Assembly: GCA_027490345.1 (NCBI GenBank)
Contig: JAIXYF010000359.1
Span: forward strand, 1-6,741
From: Novosphingobium sp.
GTDB taxonomy: Bacteria > Pseudomonadota > Alphaproteobacteria > Sphingomonadales > Sphingomonadaceae
DNA: 6,741 nt
Reading direction: 5' to 3'
Shown: piece by piece, positions 1 to 6,660 of the stretch
How the letters are laid out: each line of letters opens with the position of its first letter
Numbering within the stretch: the first letter of the stretch is position 1
Program-made: the position numbers and the translations under genes
Notes under the pieces: model-generated
What the model was told of the DNA's origin: nothing
The model's database searches: none
The model's input: the letters and a program-made list of their open reading frames with translations, nothing else

Positions 1-1317
1 CGCCGCATCGCGCTGGAAGGTGCGGATGCGCTCGTCGGCTTCGTCGGCCAGATCGGTGCCATCATAGTCCACGCTCATCAGCCGCGCCCGGTCGAACGCG
101 CTCATGTCGCGGCCTTCGGCGGCCCATGCATCAAACACCTGCTGGCGGAAGTTCAGCGTCCAGTTGAAGCTGGGGCTGTTGTTGTAGACCAGCTTGGCAC
201 CCGGGATCACTTCGCGGATGCGGTTCACCATGCCGCCGATCTGGCCGATGTGGGGCTTCTCGGTCTCGATCCACAGCAGGTCCGCGCCGTTCTGCAGGCT
301 CGCGATGCAATCCAGCACGCAGCGGTCTTCTCCGGTTCCGGGGCGGAACTGGAACAGGTTCGAAGGCAGGCGCTTGGGGCGCATCAGCTTGCCATCGCGG
401 GCAATCAGCACATCGCCGTGGCCGAGGTTGGTGGCATCGACTTCCTCGCAATCGAGGAACGCGTTGTACTGGTCCGCAAGATCGCCCGGCTCCTTCACGA
501 ACGCGATCTGCTTCGTCAGGCCAGCGCCAAGGCTGTCGGTGCGGGCAACGATCACGCCGTCATCAACGCCGAGTTCCATGAACGCGTAGCGGACAGCACG
601 GATCTTCGCGAGGAAGTCCTCATGCGGCACGGTGACCTTGCCGTCCTGGTGGCCGCACTGCTTTTCGTCCGAGACCTGGTTTTCGATCTGGATGCAGCAA
701 GCGCCCGCTTCGATGAACTTCTTGGCGAGGAGATAGGTCGCCTCGGCATTGCCGAAGCCGGCGTCGATGTCGGCGATGATCGGCACGACGTGGGTCTGGT
801 ATTCGTCGATCTTGTGCAGCAGGCGGTGCGTGTTGACCGCGTCACCCGCAGCCTTCGCGGCATCCAGCTCGCGGAACAGCATGCCCAGCTCGCGCGCATC
901 AGCCTGACGCAGGAACGTGTAGAGCTCTTCGATCAGCGCCGGAACGCTGGTCTTCTCGTGCATCGACTGATCGGGCAGCGGGCCGAACTCGCTGCGCAGC
1001 GCGGCAACCATCCAGCCCGAAAGGTAGAGGTAGCGGCCCTTGGTCGTGCCGAAGTGCTTCTTGATGGAGATCATCTTCTGCTGGCCGATGAACCCGTGCC
1101 AGCATCCGAGCGACTGCGTGTACTTGGCCGGATCAGCGTCATAAGCGGCCATGTCGGCGCGCATGATCTTGGCGGTATAGCGCGCGATGTCGAGCCCGGT
1201 CTGGAAACGGTTCTGCAGACGCATGCGCGCCACCGAGGCGGCGTCGATCCCATCCCAGGGCTGGCCAAACGGGGCGATGGCCTTGGCGGCTTCGTTGATG
1301 GTCTGCGAATAGGTCAT
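1..1317 (-). CDS. aceA: Isocitrate lyase (EC 4.1.3.1), 3' end outside window
   Basis: Glyoxylate-shunt enzyme that cleaves isocitrate to glyoxylate and succinate in the cytoplasm, allowing growth on acetate and fatty acids. The gene runs off the left edge; 439 codons are visible and no stop is reached. Seen in the translation: an N-terminus starting MTYSQTINEAAKAI; the Mg-binding segment DIDAGFGN at residues 183-190; the catalytic loop KQCGH at 219-223 with active-site Cys221; and NSPSFNW at 380-386. KQCGH instead of the KKCGH of E. coli AceA, and the spacing of motifs, suit the longer (about 530-residue) Pseudomonas-type isocitrate lyases, so roughly 90 residues should lie beyond the edge. 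The start at 1317 has an AGGAAG Shine-Dalgarno-like site at 1328-1333, ten bases upstream. It is transcribed divergently from the ScfR-type regulator, which probably controls it. Confidence 0.96.
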   Translation of the reverse strand, partial: MTYSQTINEAAKAIAPFGQPWDGIDAASVARMRLQNRFQTGLDIARYTAKIMRADMAAYDADPAKYTQSLGCWHGFIGQQKMISIKKHFGTTKGRYLYLSGWMVAALRSEFGPLPDQSMHEKTSVPALIEELYTFLRQADARELGMLFRELDAAKAAGDAVNTHRLLHKIDEYQTHVVPIIADIDAGFGNAEATYLLAKKFIEAGACCIQIENQVSDEKQCGHQDGKVTVPHEDFLAKIRAVRYAFMELGVDDGVIVARTDSLGAGLTKQIAFVKEPGDLADQYNAFLDCEEVDATNLGHGDVLIARDGKLMRPKRLPSNLFQFRPGTGEDRCVLDCIASLQNGADLLWIETEKPHIGQIGGMVNRIREVIPGAKLVYNNSPSFNWTLNFRQQVFDAWAAEGRDMSAFDRARLMSVDYDGTDLADEADERIRTFQRDAA

Positions 1318-1405
1318 GTGAGTCTCGCTTCCTGTCGGGGATCATGCTTGATGACCTCCGGCTAGACCCACACGCCGCTTGCCGAAACCCGCAGCGCGGT
1401 CATGT

Positions 1406-1411
1406 TGTCAA
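1406..1411 (-). promoter_or_regulatory. Possible -35 element of aceA
   Basis: Read on the minus strand this is a perfect TTGACA about 90 bases upstream of the aceA start. It lies in an AT-rich island within a GC-rich background and abuts the inverted repeat, sharing one base with it. The hexamer at 17-base spacing (GTTTCG, 1383-1388) is a poor -10, so this is only a candidate. If real, the dyad sits just upstream of the -35, where an activator would bind. Confidence 0.35.
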
Positions 1412-1437
1412 ACTTTACAGAATATGCTTGTAAAGTT
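1411..1437. promoter_or_regulatory. Inverted-repeat operator between aceA and its regulator
   Basis: Perfect 9-bp arms, AACTTTACA at 1411-1419 and TGTAAAGTT at 1429-1437, flank a 9-bp spacer. The site lies in the divergent aceA/regulator spacer and is distinctly AT-rich. From memory, the corynebacterial RamB site is close to AAAACTTTGCAAA; by eye each arm with its flank matches about 10 of 13 positions. I infer that the dimeric ScfR-type regulator encoded at 1477-2874 binds here and controls both genes. The symmetry is directly visible; the binding protein is inferred. Confidence 0.7.
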
Positions 1438-1476
1438 GTGCAGCCCTTACTCTGGCCTTACTGGACACCGCTCTCG

Positions 1477-2874
1477 ATGGAATCGCGCCCGCTCTACCTC
1501 GGCCCACGCCTGAAACGGCTGCGCCGCGAACTCGGCCTTACGCAGGCCGTGATGGCCGATGATCTGGCGATTTCGCCCAGCTACATCGCGCTGCTGGAAC
1601 GCAACCAGCGCCCGCTCACTGCCGATCTTCTGCTGCGCCTCGCCAAGGCCTACAAGCTCGATGTCAGCGAACTCGCCGCTGACGAGCGCGACGATTATGC
1701 CCGCCGCCTGGCTGATGTTCTGCGCGATCCGATCTTTGCCGAGATCGATCTGCCCGCGCTGGAAGTCGCTGATGTCGCCACGAGCTATCCCGGCATTACC
1801 GAGGCGATGCTGCGCCTCCACACCGCCTATATGCGCGAACAGCAGGCGCTGGCGGGGCTGCGCGGCGGGACGGGTGGAGATGCCGCCGATCCGCTTGCCG
1901 AAGCGCGCCGTTTCGTGACCCAGCGCCGCAACTATTTCCCTGCGCTCGATAGCAGGGCTGAAGCGCTGGCCGAAGAGATCGAGAAGCTGGGCGGCCTGCA
2001 GGAAGGCGGCATGGCCGAATATCTGCGCGGGCAAGGCCTGCGCGTGCGGCTGATGCCGGCCGAGATCATGATGGACGCGCTGCGCCGCTATGATCGTCAT
2101 GCCGAACAGCTGCTGCTGGACGAGACGCTGAGCCCCCAGGCCCGCCGCTGGCAGATGGCGCTGCACATTGCCTACACCGCGCTGCGCAGCGAGATCGCGG
2201 CACTGGTGCGCGGCGCCAGCTTTTCCAGCGAAACCGCCGCACAGCTCGTCCGCCGCGCGCTGGCCGCCTATGGCGCGGCTGCCCTCATCATGCCCTACGA
2301 ACGGTTTGCCCGCGCGGTGGAAGCGCGCGCCTATGATATCGAGGCGCTGTCCGGCCAGTTCGGTGCCAGCTTCGAACAAGTCGCCCATCGCCTCACCACG
2401 CTCAATCGCCCGGGGCAGGAACGCGTGCCGTTCTTTTTCATCCGTGTTGACGGCGCAGGCAATGTTTCCAAGCGGCTCGACAGCGCAGGTTTCCCCTTTG
2501 CCGCGCATGGCGGCGGCTGCCCGCTGTGGACCTTGCACGATTGCTTCCGCCGCCCCGGCGAAGTGCTTACCCAGTGGCTCGAACTGCCGGGCGGGGAGCG
2601 CTTCTTCAGCGTGGCGCGCTCCGTCAGCTCCGGCGGCGGGGGCCACGGCAAGCCCGCGATCCTGCGCGCCATCGCCCTGGGCTGCGCCGCCGAACACGCG
2701 CCAAAACTGATCTATGCGCGCGGCGAACAACCGGCGGCGACTCCCATCGGCGTCACCTGCCGCTTGTGCAACCGCGCCACCTGCACCGCCCGCGCCGAAC
2801 CGCCCTTGGGACGCGAAATCCTGCCTGATGACTACCGCAAGACGCCCGAACCGTTCGTGTTTGCGGAAAGCTGA
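1477..2874 (+). CDS. XRE-family short-chain fatty acyl regulator (RamB/PccR type)
   Basis: Predicted cytoplasmic DNA-binding regulator of acetate, propionate or glyoxylate metabolism, 465 residues. Residues 8-62 form an XRE helix-turn-helix (GPRLKRLRRELGLTQ, then ISPSYIALLERNQRP). A middle section (about 140-290) resembles the IrrE/ImmA fold, but the zinc-peptidase HEXXH is degenerate (ALHIAY around 228-232), as expected for this non-proteolytic family. The C-terminal ScfR domain (formerly DUF2083) shows GGGCPLW near 345-350 and a Cys cluster C428-X2-C431-X4-C436 followed by RAEPPLG. RamB of Corynebacterium and PccR of Rhodobacter are characterised relatives. The frame stays open back to an ATG at 1402, but that start would run through the operator and add 25 residues unlike the family N-terminus, so ATG 1477 was chosen although its Shine-Dalgarno is weak. 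Divergence from aceA argues for control of the glyoxylate shunt and probably autoregulation. Confidence 0.9.
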   Translation: MESRPLYLGPRLKRLRRELGLTQAVMADDLAISPSYIALLERNQRPLTADLLLRLAKAYKLDVSELAADERDDYARRLADVLRDPIFAEIDLPALEVADVATSYPGITEAMLRLHTAYMREQQALAGLRGGTGGDAADPLAEARRFVTQRRNYFPALDSRAEALAEEIEKLGGLQEGGMAEYLRGQGLRVRLMPAEIMMDALRRYDRHAEQLLLDETLSPQARRWQMALHIAYTALRSEIAALVRGASFSSETAAQLVRRALAAYGAAALIMPYERFARAVEARAYDIEALSGQFGASFEQVAHRLTTLNRPGQERVPFFFIRVDGAGNVSKRLDSAGFPFAAHGGGCPLWTLHDCFRRPGEVLTQWLELPGGERFFSVARSVSSGGGGHGKPAILRAIALGCAAEHAPKLIYARGEQPAATPIGVTCRLCNRATCTARAEPPLGREILPDDYRKTPEPFVFAES

Positions 2875-2968
2875 CCACATTTCCTGCACACTGCCTTGCG
2901 CAAAACCACATTGACCACGCCCACATGCATCCCGAAAGTCGGAACAACGAGACAAACGGGGTCTGAAG

Positions 2969-4081
2969 ATGATCACACGCCGCACGCTTATCGCCAGCCT
3001 TGCCGCCGCCGCGGCGCTGCCCCGCGCGCTGCAGGCGGCCGCCCCTGCCGACGGGGTCAATCCCGCGCTTGTCCGCTTCATCGAAGGGCTGCCCAAGAGC
3101 GAATACCACGTCCATCTCGAAGGCACGCTCGAAGCCGAGATGAAGTTTGCTCTCGCCAGACGCAATGGGCTGAACCTGCCCTTCGCCGACGTGGCCGCGA
3201 TGAAGGCGAGCTATAACTACCATGATCTGGCGAGCTTCCTGGCGATCTACTACGACGGCATGAAAGTGCTGTTGAAGGAGGAGGACTTCCGCGACCTCGC
3301 TTATGCCTATCTCGCCAAGGCGGCCTCGCAGAACGTGATCTATGCAGAGATGTTCTTCGATCCGCAGGAGCATCTGAAGCGCGGCGTGCCGATGGAAGCG
3401 GTGATCATGGGCATCACCCGCGCGCGGGCCGAGGCCGAGGCGAGGCTGGGCATCCGCTCGCAGCTGATCCTGTGCTTCGTGCGCGATTCGTCGGCGGAAA
3501 GCGCGATGGCGGCGCTTGATGCAGCGCTGCCGTTCAAGCAGCACCTCGTCGGTGTCGGGCTCGATTCCGATGAAGCGGGCCATCCGCCGGAAAAATTCAC
3601 CGCCCATTTTGCCAAGGCGAGGGCGAACGGCCTCAAGGTCACAGCGCACTGCGATATCGATCAGCCCGGCACGCTGGCCAATATCCGCACCGCGCTGGTC
3701 GATCTGGCGGTCGACCGAATCGATCATGGCGGCAATATCGTCCAGTCACCCGAACTCGTTGCCATCGCTAGGCAGCGCGGCATGTATTTCACCGTGTGCC
3801 CCACGTTCTCGGGCACATTGCGCAAAGGGCTGGCCCAGCCGGTCGATGTGGTGCGCGCCATGCTCGATGCCGGGCTCAAGGTCACGATCTCGTCCGACGA
3901 TCCTGCCTACATGGCGAGCGAGTATATCAACGAAGTGCTGCTGCGCGCAGTCACGCGCAGCAATCTGACCCGTCCAGAGCTGGCTGGAATCGCACGCAAC
4001 GGCTTTGAAACCGCGTGGCTCCCCGCTGCCGACAAGGCCGCGCTGATCGCCCGGCTGGATACCTATCTGGCCAGCGCCTGA
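2969..4081 (+). CDS. Exported adenosine/adenine deaminase-superfamily enzyme
   Basis: A 370-residue TIM-barrel amidohydrolase of the adenosine/adenine deaminase family. The first 23 residues look like a twin-arginine signal peptide (TRRTLIAS, an Ala-rich core, LQA before AAP), so it is probably periplasmic. Metal-site motifs: HVHLEG with His47 and His49, His227, and SSDDPAY with Asp310. RIDHG supplies His253, and GLDSDEAGHPP (around 195-205) and VIYAEMFFDPQ resemble adenine deaminases more than adenosine deaminases. Oddity: the usual HAGEE, whose first Glu (H+3) is the proton shuttle, reads H227-C-D-I-D231-Q, leaving Ile at H+3 and Asp at H+2 and H+4. Substrate is therefore uncertain; it may deaminate a purine or do other chemistry. 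A GGGG Shine-Dalgarno-like run at 2958-2961 precedes ATG 2969. It follows the regulator by 94 bp on the same strand with no visible terminator, so read-through is possible. Its 3' end overlaps the convergent transporter gene by 19 bp. Confidence 0.85.
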   Translation: MITRRTLIASLAAAAALPRALQAAAPADGVNPALVRFIEGLPKSEYHVHLEGTLEAEMKFALARRNGLNLPFADVAAMKASYNYHDLASFLAIYYDGMKVLLKEEDFRDLAYAYLAKAASQNVIYAEMFFDPQEHLKRGVPMEAVIMGITRARAEAEARLGIRSQLILCFVRDSSAESAMAALDAALPFKQHLVGVGLDSDEAGHPPEKFTAHFAKARANGLKVTAHCDIDQPGTLANIRTALVDLAVDRIDHGGNIVQSPELVAIARQRGMYFTVCPTFSGTLRKGLAQPVDVVRAMLDAGLKVTISSDDPAYMASEYINEVLLRAVTRSNLTRPELAGIARNGFETAWLPAADKAALIARLDTYLASA

Positions 4082-5265
4082 TTCTCATCCAGCCCCAGAT
4101 CCAGTCTTCTGGCCACCGGCAGCGCCGCTGCAATCGCCATGAGGCACACCGCGCCGCCTGCCGGGCCGATCAGCGTATAGGCGCCAAAATGTCCGGCCAT
4201 TGCGCCCGCTGCCAGGCTGCCCACGCTCTGCGCCAGCAGCCAGGTGCCCGATGTCATCACCGCCAGCCGCTCGCCGCCCGGCTGCGCATAGGCAAGGCGG
4301 ATCAGCAGCGGATAGGTCAGGAACCAGCTCACCATGAACGCCACGAATGCCGCACCGAATGCAGGCGCGCTGGCCACGGTCGTCAGCAGCGCGCACATCA
4401 GGCTGCACACGCCCAGCGCCGCCGCCAGCGGCCAGGCGCGCGGCAGGCGACCGATCACCATGGCAAGGCCCGCATTGCCCACCGCGCTCGTCAGCACCGC
4501 CGCGCTCTGATAGAGGCCAAATTCGGTTGCAGGGATGCCGATGGCCTGCGCGGTGCGCTCAATGAACGGCCAGATCGCCAGCGAACCGAACGAAAACAGC
4601 GCCATCGCGATGAGCACGCGCCAGCCTTCCGCGCCGATGGGTGCCCTCTCGCCCCCCGCCTCCGCGATGGCGCCCCTGCCGCCCGGCAGCAACAGTGCGC
4701 CAAGGCCCAGCACCACCGAAATCCCCGCAAGGCCAAAGAACATGCCTGCAGCGCCGCGGCTCTGCCCCAGCATCGGCACCGCGATCGCGATCGCGCTATA
4801 CAGCAGCGTCTGCACCGCAATGCCGAGCGAGATCCACCGCGCCGGATTGCCCGTGCGCCCCGCTGCCAGATTGAGCGCGCTGTTCATCAGGCCAAAGCCC
4901 AGCCCTGTGCCGATCCGGCCCAGCAGCAGCAGCGGATAGGCCCCCGTCAGCGCAGAGCCCGCTTGCGCTGCGATCACCACTGCGCTCGCGATCATCGCCA
5001 GCACCCGCGCATCGATCCCGCGCGCGCGCGGCGCCACGAGGAACATCGCGGCGGCATAGCTCAACGTTTCGGCCATGTTCCACGCGCCCATCGCAAAGGG
5101 CGTGAAGCCGAAGCGGTCCATCAGTCCGCCGACGAGATACGTGGTGAAGTTGTTGCCGATATGCGCCGCCGCTGTGGCCGCGCCGATGCCGACCAGCGTG
5201 GGAAGGAAAGCGCCCGGTGCGCTCACGGAGCGGGCTTTAGCAGCGGCAGGTACAGGGTCATGCAT
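4063..5265 (-). CDS. MFS transporter, substrate unknown
   Basis: Inner-membrane major facilitator superfamily protein, about 400 residues, with roughly 12 hydrophobic segments in two halves separated by a hydrophilic loop near residues 195-217. Visible features include GGLMDRFG after TM1, in the place of the MFS loop 2-3 or equivalent motif, and RIGTGLGFG in the TM4 region. Nothing identifies the substrate or direction of transport. The start is uncertain: ATG 5265 begins just before a short polar tail leading into TM1 and gives a typical length, but in-frame ATGs at 5283, 5295 and 5364 exist and none has a strong Shine-Dalgarno. The gene is divergent from the gamma-butyrobetaine dioxygenase-type gene across 238 bp. 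That raises the possibility that it carries that enzyme's substrate or product, but this is inference only. Its stop (TAG at 4063-4065) lies inside the deaminase gene's last codons on the other strand. Confidence 0.85.
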   Translation of the reverse strand: MHDPVPAAAKARSVSAPGAFLPTLVGIGAATAAAHIGNNFTTYLVGGLMDRFGFTPFAMGAWNMAETLSYAAAMFLVAPRARGIDARVLAMIASAVVIAAQAGSALTGAYPLLLLGRIGTGLGFGLMNSALNLAAGRTGNPARWISLGIAVQTLLYSAIAIAVPMLGQSRGAAGMFFGLAGISVVLGLGALLLPGGRGAIAEAGGERAPIGAEGWRVLIAMALFSFGSLAIWPFIERTAQAIGIPATEFGLYQSAAVLTSAVGNAGLAMVIGRLPRAWPLAAALGVCSLMCALLTTVASAPAFGAAFVAFMVSWFLTYPLLIRLAYAQPGGERLAVMTSGTWLLAQSVGSLAAGAMAGHFGAYTLIGPAGGAVCLMAIAAALPVARRLDLGLDENQALAR

Positions 5266-5343
5266 TGCGCCAAAAGGTCGCATGGCCGCGCGCATGAGGC
5301 AATGCGCCTGTCCGCAGGTTTTCGCTTGTTGCGCTCTGGCAGC

Positions 5344-5362
5344 GGCCCTAGACCACAGGGCC
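5344..5362. promoter_or_regulatory. Small dyad in MFS/dioxygenase divergent spacer
   Basis: Perfect 6-bp arms GGCCCT (5344-5349) and AGGGCC (5357-5362) separated by 7 bp, lying in the spacer between the divergent transporter and dioxygenase genes. Short arms of this GC content can occur by chance, so an operator role is only suggested. If the transporter starts at ATG 5364 the dyad would be coding. Confidence 0.25.
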
Positions 5363-5460
5363 ATGATACGCTCCGCGTCCTCTATTGCTTCCAGCGGCCG
5401 CCCGGCGTCGGTGGCCTATGGCAAAGTGCAAGACTGGCGCCCGCCGCCGCAGGGCTGATC

Positions 5461-5485
5461 CGCAAAAGCCGCGATCACCTTTGCG
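5461..5485. promoter_or_regulatory. Inverted CGCAAA/TTTGCG pair upstream of dioxygenase gene
   Basis: CGCAAA at 5461-5466 and TTTGCG at 5480-5485 are inverted with a 13-bp spacer, ending 18 bp before the dioxygenase start. The position suits an operator or repressor site, but the arms are short. I see no convincing -35/-10 pair in this 238-bp spacer. Confidence 0.25.
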
Positions 5486-5503
5486 ACATGACGGGATTGT
5501 TCC

Positions 5504-6619
5504 ATGAATCTTTCCAGCTTTGAGGCGCGCGCCGACGCGCTCCTCCTCACTTTCGCCGATGGCACGCACGCCGCCTATCCAACGCTCTGGTTGCGCGACA
5601 ATTGCCCAAGCGCCTTTCACCCGCAGACCGAAGAGCGCGTGCTCGATCTGCTCGATCTTGATGCGGCTCCGGTGCTTTCAGAAGCGGCGCAGGCCGGTGA
5701 TGCGCTGGTGCTGCGCTACGCTGACGGACATGTCAGCCGCATGCCGCTGGCCCTGCTGGCCGCGCACCGGCCCGGAAGCCCGGCAGCCGATTCTGCCGCC
5801 ATCGCCCCCCGCCTGTGGCGCGCAGACCTGACCCCCGGCGGCGTGCCCCGCTATGGCGCAGCACAGCTTCTGGCCGATGATGGCGCACTGCGCGCCTGGC
5901 TGGAGGAAACCGCCGCCACGGGCCTCTCGCTCGTCGATGGGCTGGCAGACAGCACCGAGGCCGGCGTGGCAGTCGCCCGGCGCATCGGGTTCCTGCGCCA
6001 GACCAATTTCGGCGAGACCTTCGAGGTGATCAACAAGCCAGATCCCAACAATCTGGCCTACACCGCCGTCAGCCTGCCGCTGCACACCGACCTGCCCAAT
6101 CAGGAAGTGCCGCCCGGCTACCAGTTTCTCCACTGCCTTGCCAACGAAGCGCAAGGCGGCGGCTCGCTGTTTGCCGATGGCTTTGCGCTGGCTGCCGATC
6201 TGCGCGCGCGCGATCCTGACGCCTTCCGCCTGCTCAGCGAAGTGGCCATCCCCTTTCGCTTTCATGACGGGGAAGCGGATATCCGCACCCACGCCCCGGT
6301 CATCACGCTGGCGCGCAGCGGCGCCGTCAGCGAGATTCGCTGGAACGCTCATATCGCCGCCACGTTCGATATGCCGGCAGACGTGCTGCCCGCGTACTAC
6401 AACGCCTATCGCACGTTCATGGCGATGACGCGCGATGCGGCCTATCGGCTGACTTTCAAGCTGCAGCCGGGCGAAATGATCGTGTTCGACAACCGCCGCG
6501 TGCTCCATGGGCGTGAGGCGTTTGATCCCGCCTCGGGCTTGCGCCATCTCCATGGCTGCTATGTCGATCGCGGCGAATTTGCCTCACGCCTCAGGCTGCT
6601 GGCGCGCGGAACCGGTTGA
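5504..6619 (+). CDS. Gamma-butyrobetaine dioxygenase-family Fe(II)/2-oxoglutarate oxygenase
   Basis: Cytoplasmic 371-residue enzyme expected to hydroxylate a trimethylammonium substrate; gamma-butyrobetaine to L-carnitine (EC 1.14.11.1) is the reference reaction of the family. Domains: an N-terminal GBBH-like_N (DUF971) region at about 1-85 containing LWLRDNCPS, then a TauD-type double-stranded beta-helix at about 130-365. Iron ligands read as His194 and Asp196 (LPLHTDLPNQEVPPGYQFLHC) and His335 (RRVLHGREAFD); Arg347 in GLRHLHGCYVD is the likely 2-oxoglutarate anchor. In human BBOX1 the N-terminal domain binds zinc through three Cys and one His. Here only Cys34 and a possible His76 remain, with His39 nearby, so zinc binding is doubtful. 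The length fits the family (about 370-390). ATG 5504 is followed directly by a family-like N-terminus; its Shine-Dalgarno is weak. Related substrates such as trimethyllysine cannot be excluded. The gene is apparently monocistronic, ending in a strong hairpin. Confidence 0.88.
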   Translation: MNLSSFEARADALLLTFADGTHAAYPTLWLRDNCPSAFHPQTEERVLDLLDLDAAPVLSEAAQAGDALVLRYADGHVSRMPLALLAAHRPGSPAADSAAIAPRLWRADLTPGGVPRYGAAQLLADDGALRAWLEETAATGLSLVDGLADSTEAGVAVARRIGFLRQTNFGETFEVINKPDPNNLAYTAVSLPLHTDLPNQEVPPGYQFLHCLANEAQGGGSLFADGFALAADLRARDPDAFRLLSEVAIPFRFHDGEADIRTHAPVITLARSGAVSEIRWNAHIAATFDMPADVLPAYYNAYRTFMAMTRDAAYRLTFKLQPGEMIVFDNRRVLHGREAFDPASGLRHLHGCYVDRGEFASRLRLLARGTG

Positions 6620-6625
6620 TCCGCA

Positions 6626-6658
6626 GGGCAGAGGCCGCTAACCGCGCGGCCTCTGCCC
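6626..6658 (+). terminator. Strong GC-rich hairpin after dioxygenase gene
   Basis: Perfect 13-bp arms GGGCAGAGGCCGC (6626-6638) and GCGGCCTCTGCCC (6646-6658) enclose a 7-base loop and begin seven bases after the stop codon. Position and stem strength suit a transcription terminator or 3'-end stabiliser, but no T-run follows on the plus strand and no A-run precedes it for the minus strand. It is not a classical intrinsic terminator. Confidence 0.6.
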
Positions 6659-6660
6659 CT

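Noticed and set aside
1139..1345. Short minus-strand frame starting at 1345 behind a good GGAGG-type Shine-Dalgarno, out of frame with aceA
   Set aside because: It overlaps the aceA coding region in another frame and has no recognisable content. A leader-peptide role is conceivable, but nothing beyond the Shine-Dalgarno supports it.
250..1365. 371-codon plus-strand open frame opposite aceA
   Set aside because: aceA on the other strand carries all catalytic motifs of isocitrate lyase; the plus-strand frame is a shadow.
2896..2903. TTGCGCAA palindrome in the spacer before the deaminase gene
   Set aside because: Only 8 bp, with no second copy in the 94-bp spacer and no convincing promoter around it; likely chance.
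1447..3165. Long minus-strand open frame (572 codons) opposite the regulator and deaminase start
   Set aside because: It is antisense to two genes with clear motifs, its translation is rich in low-complexity Ala/Arg/Gln, and it resembles no family; a usual shadow of GC-rich coding DNA.
4780..4797. GCGATCGC tandem motif
   Set aside because: It falls inside the MFS coding region and encodes an Ala-Ile membrane run; codon-driven repetition is enough to explain it.
4015..5523. 502-codon plus-strand open frame opposite the MFS gene
   Set aside because: The product is Arg/His/Gln-rich without domains, while the opposite strand gives a clean 12-helix transporter.
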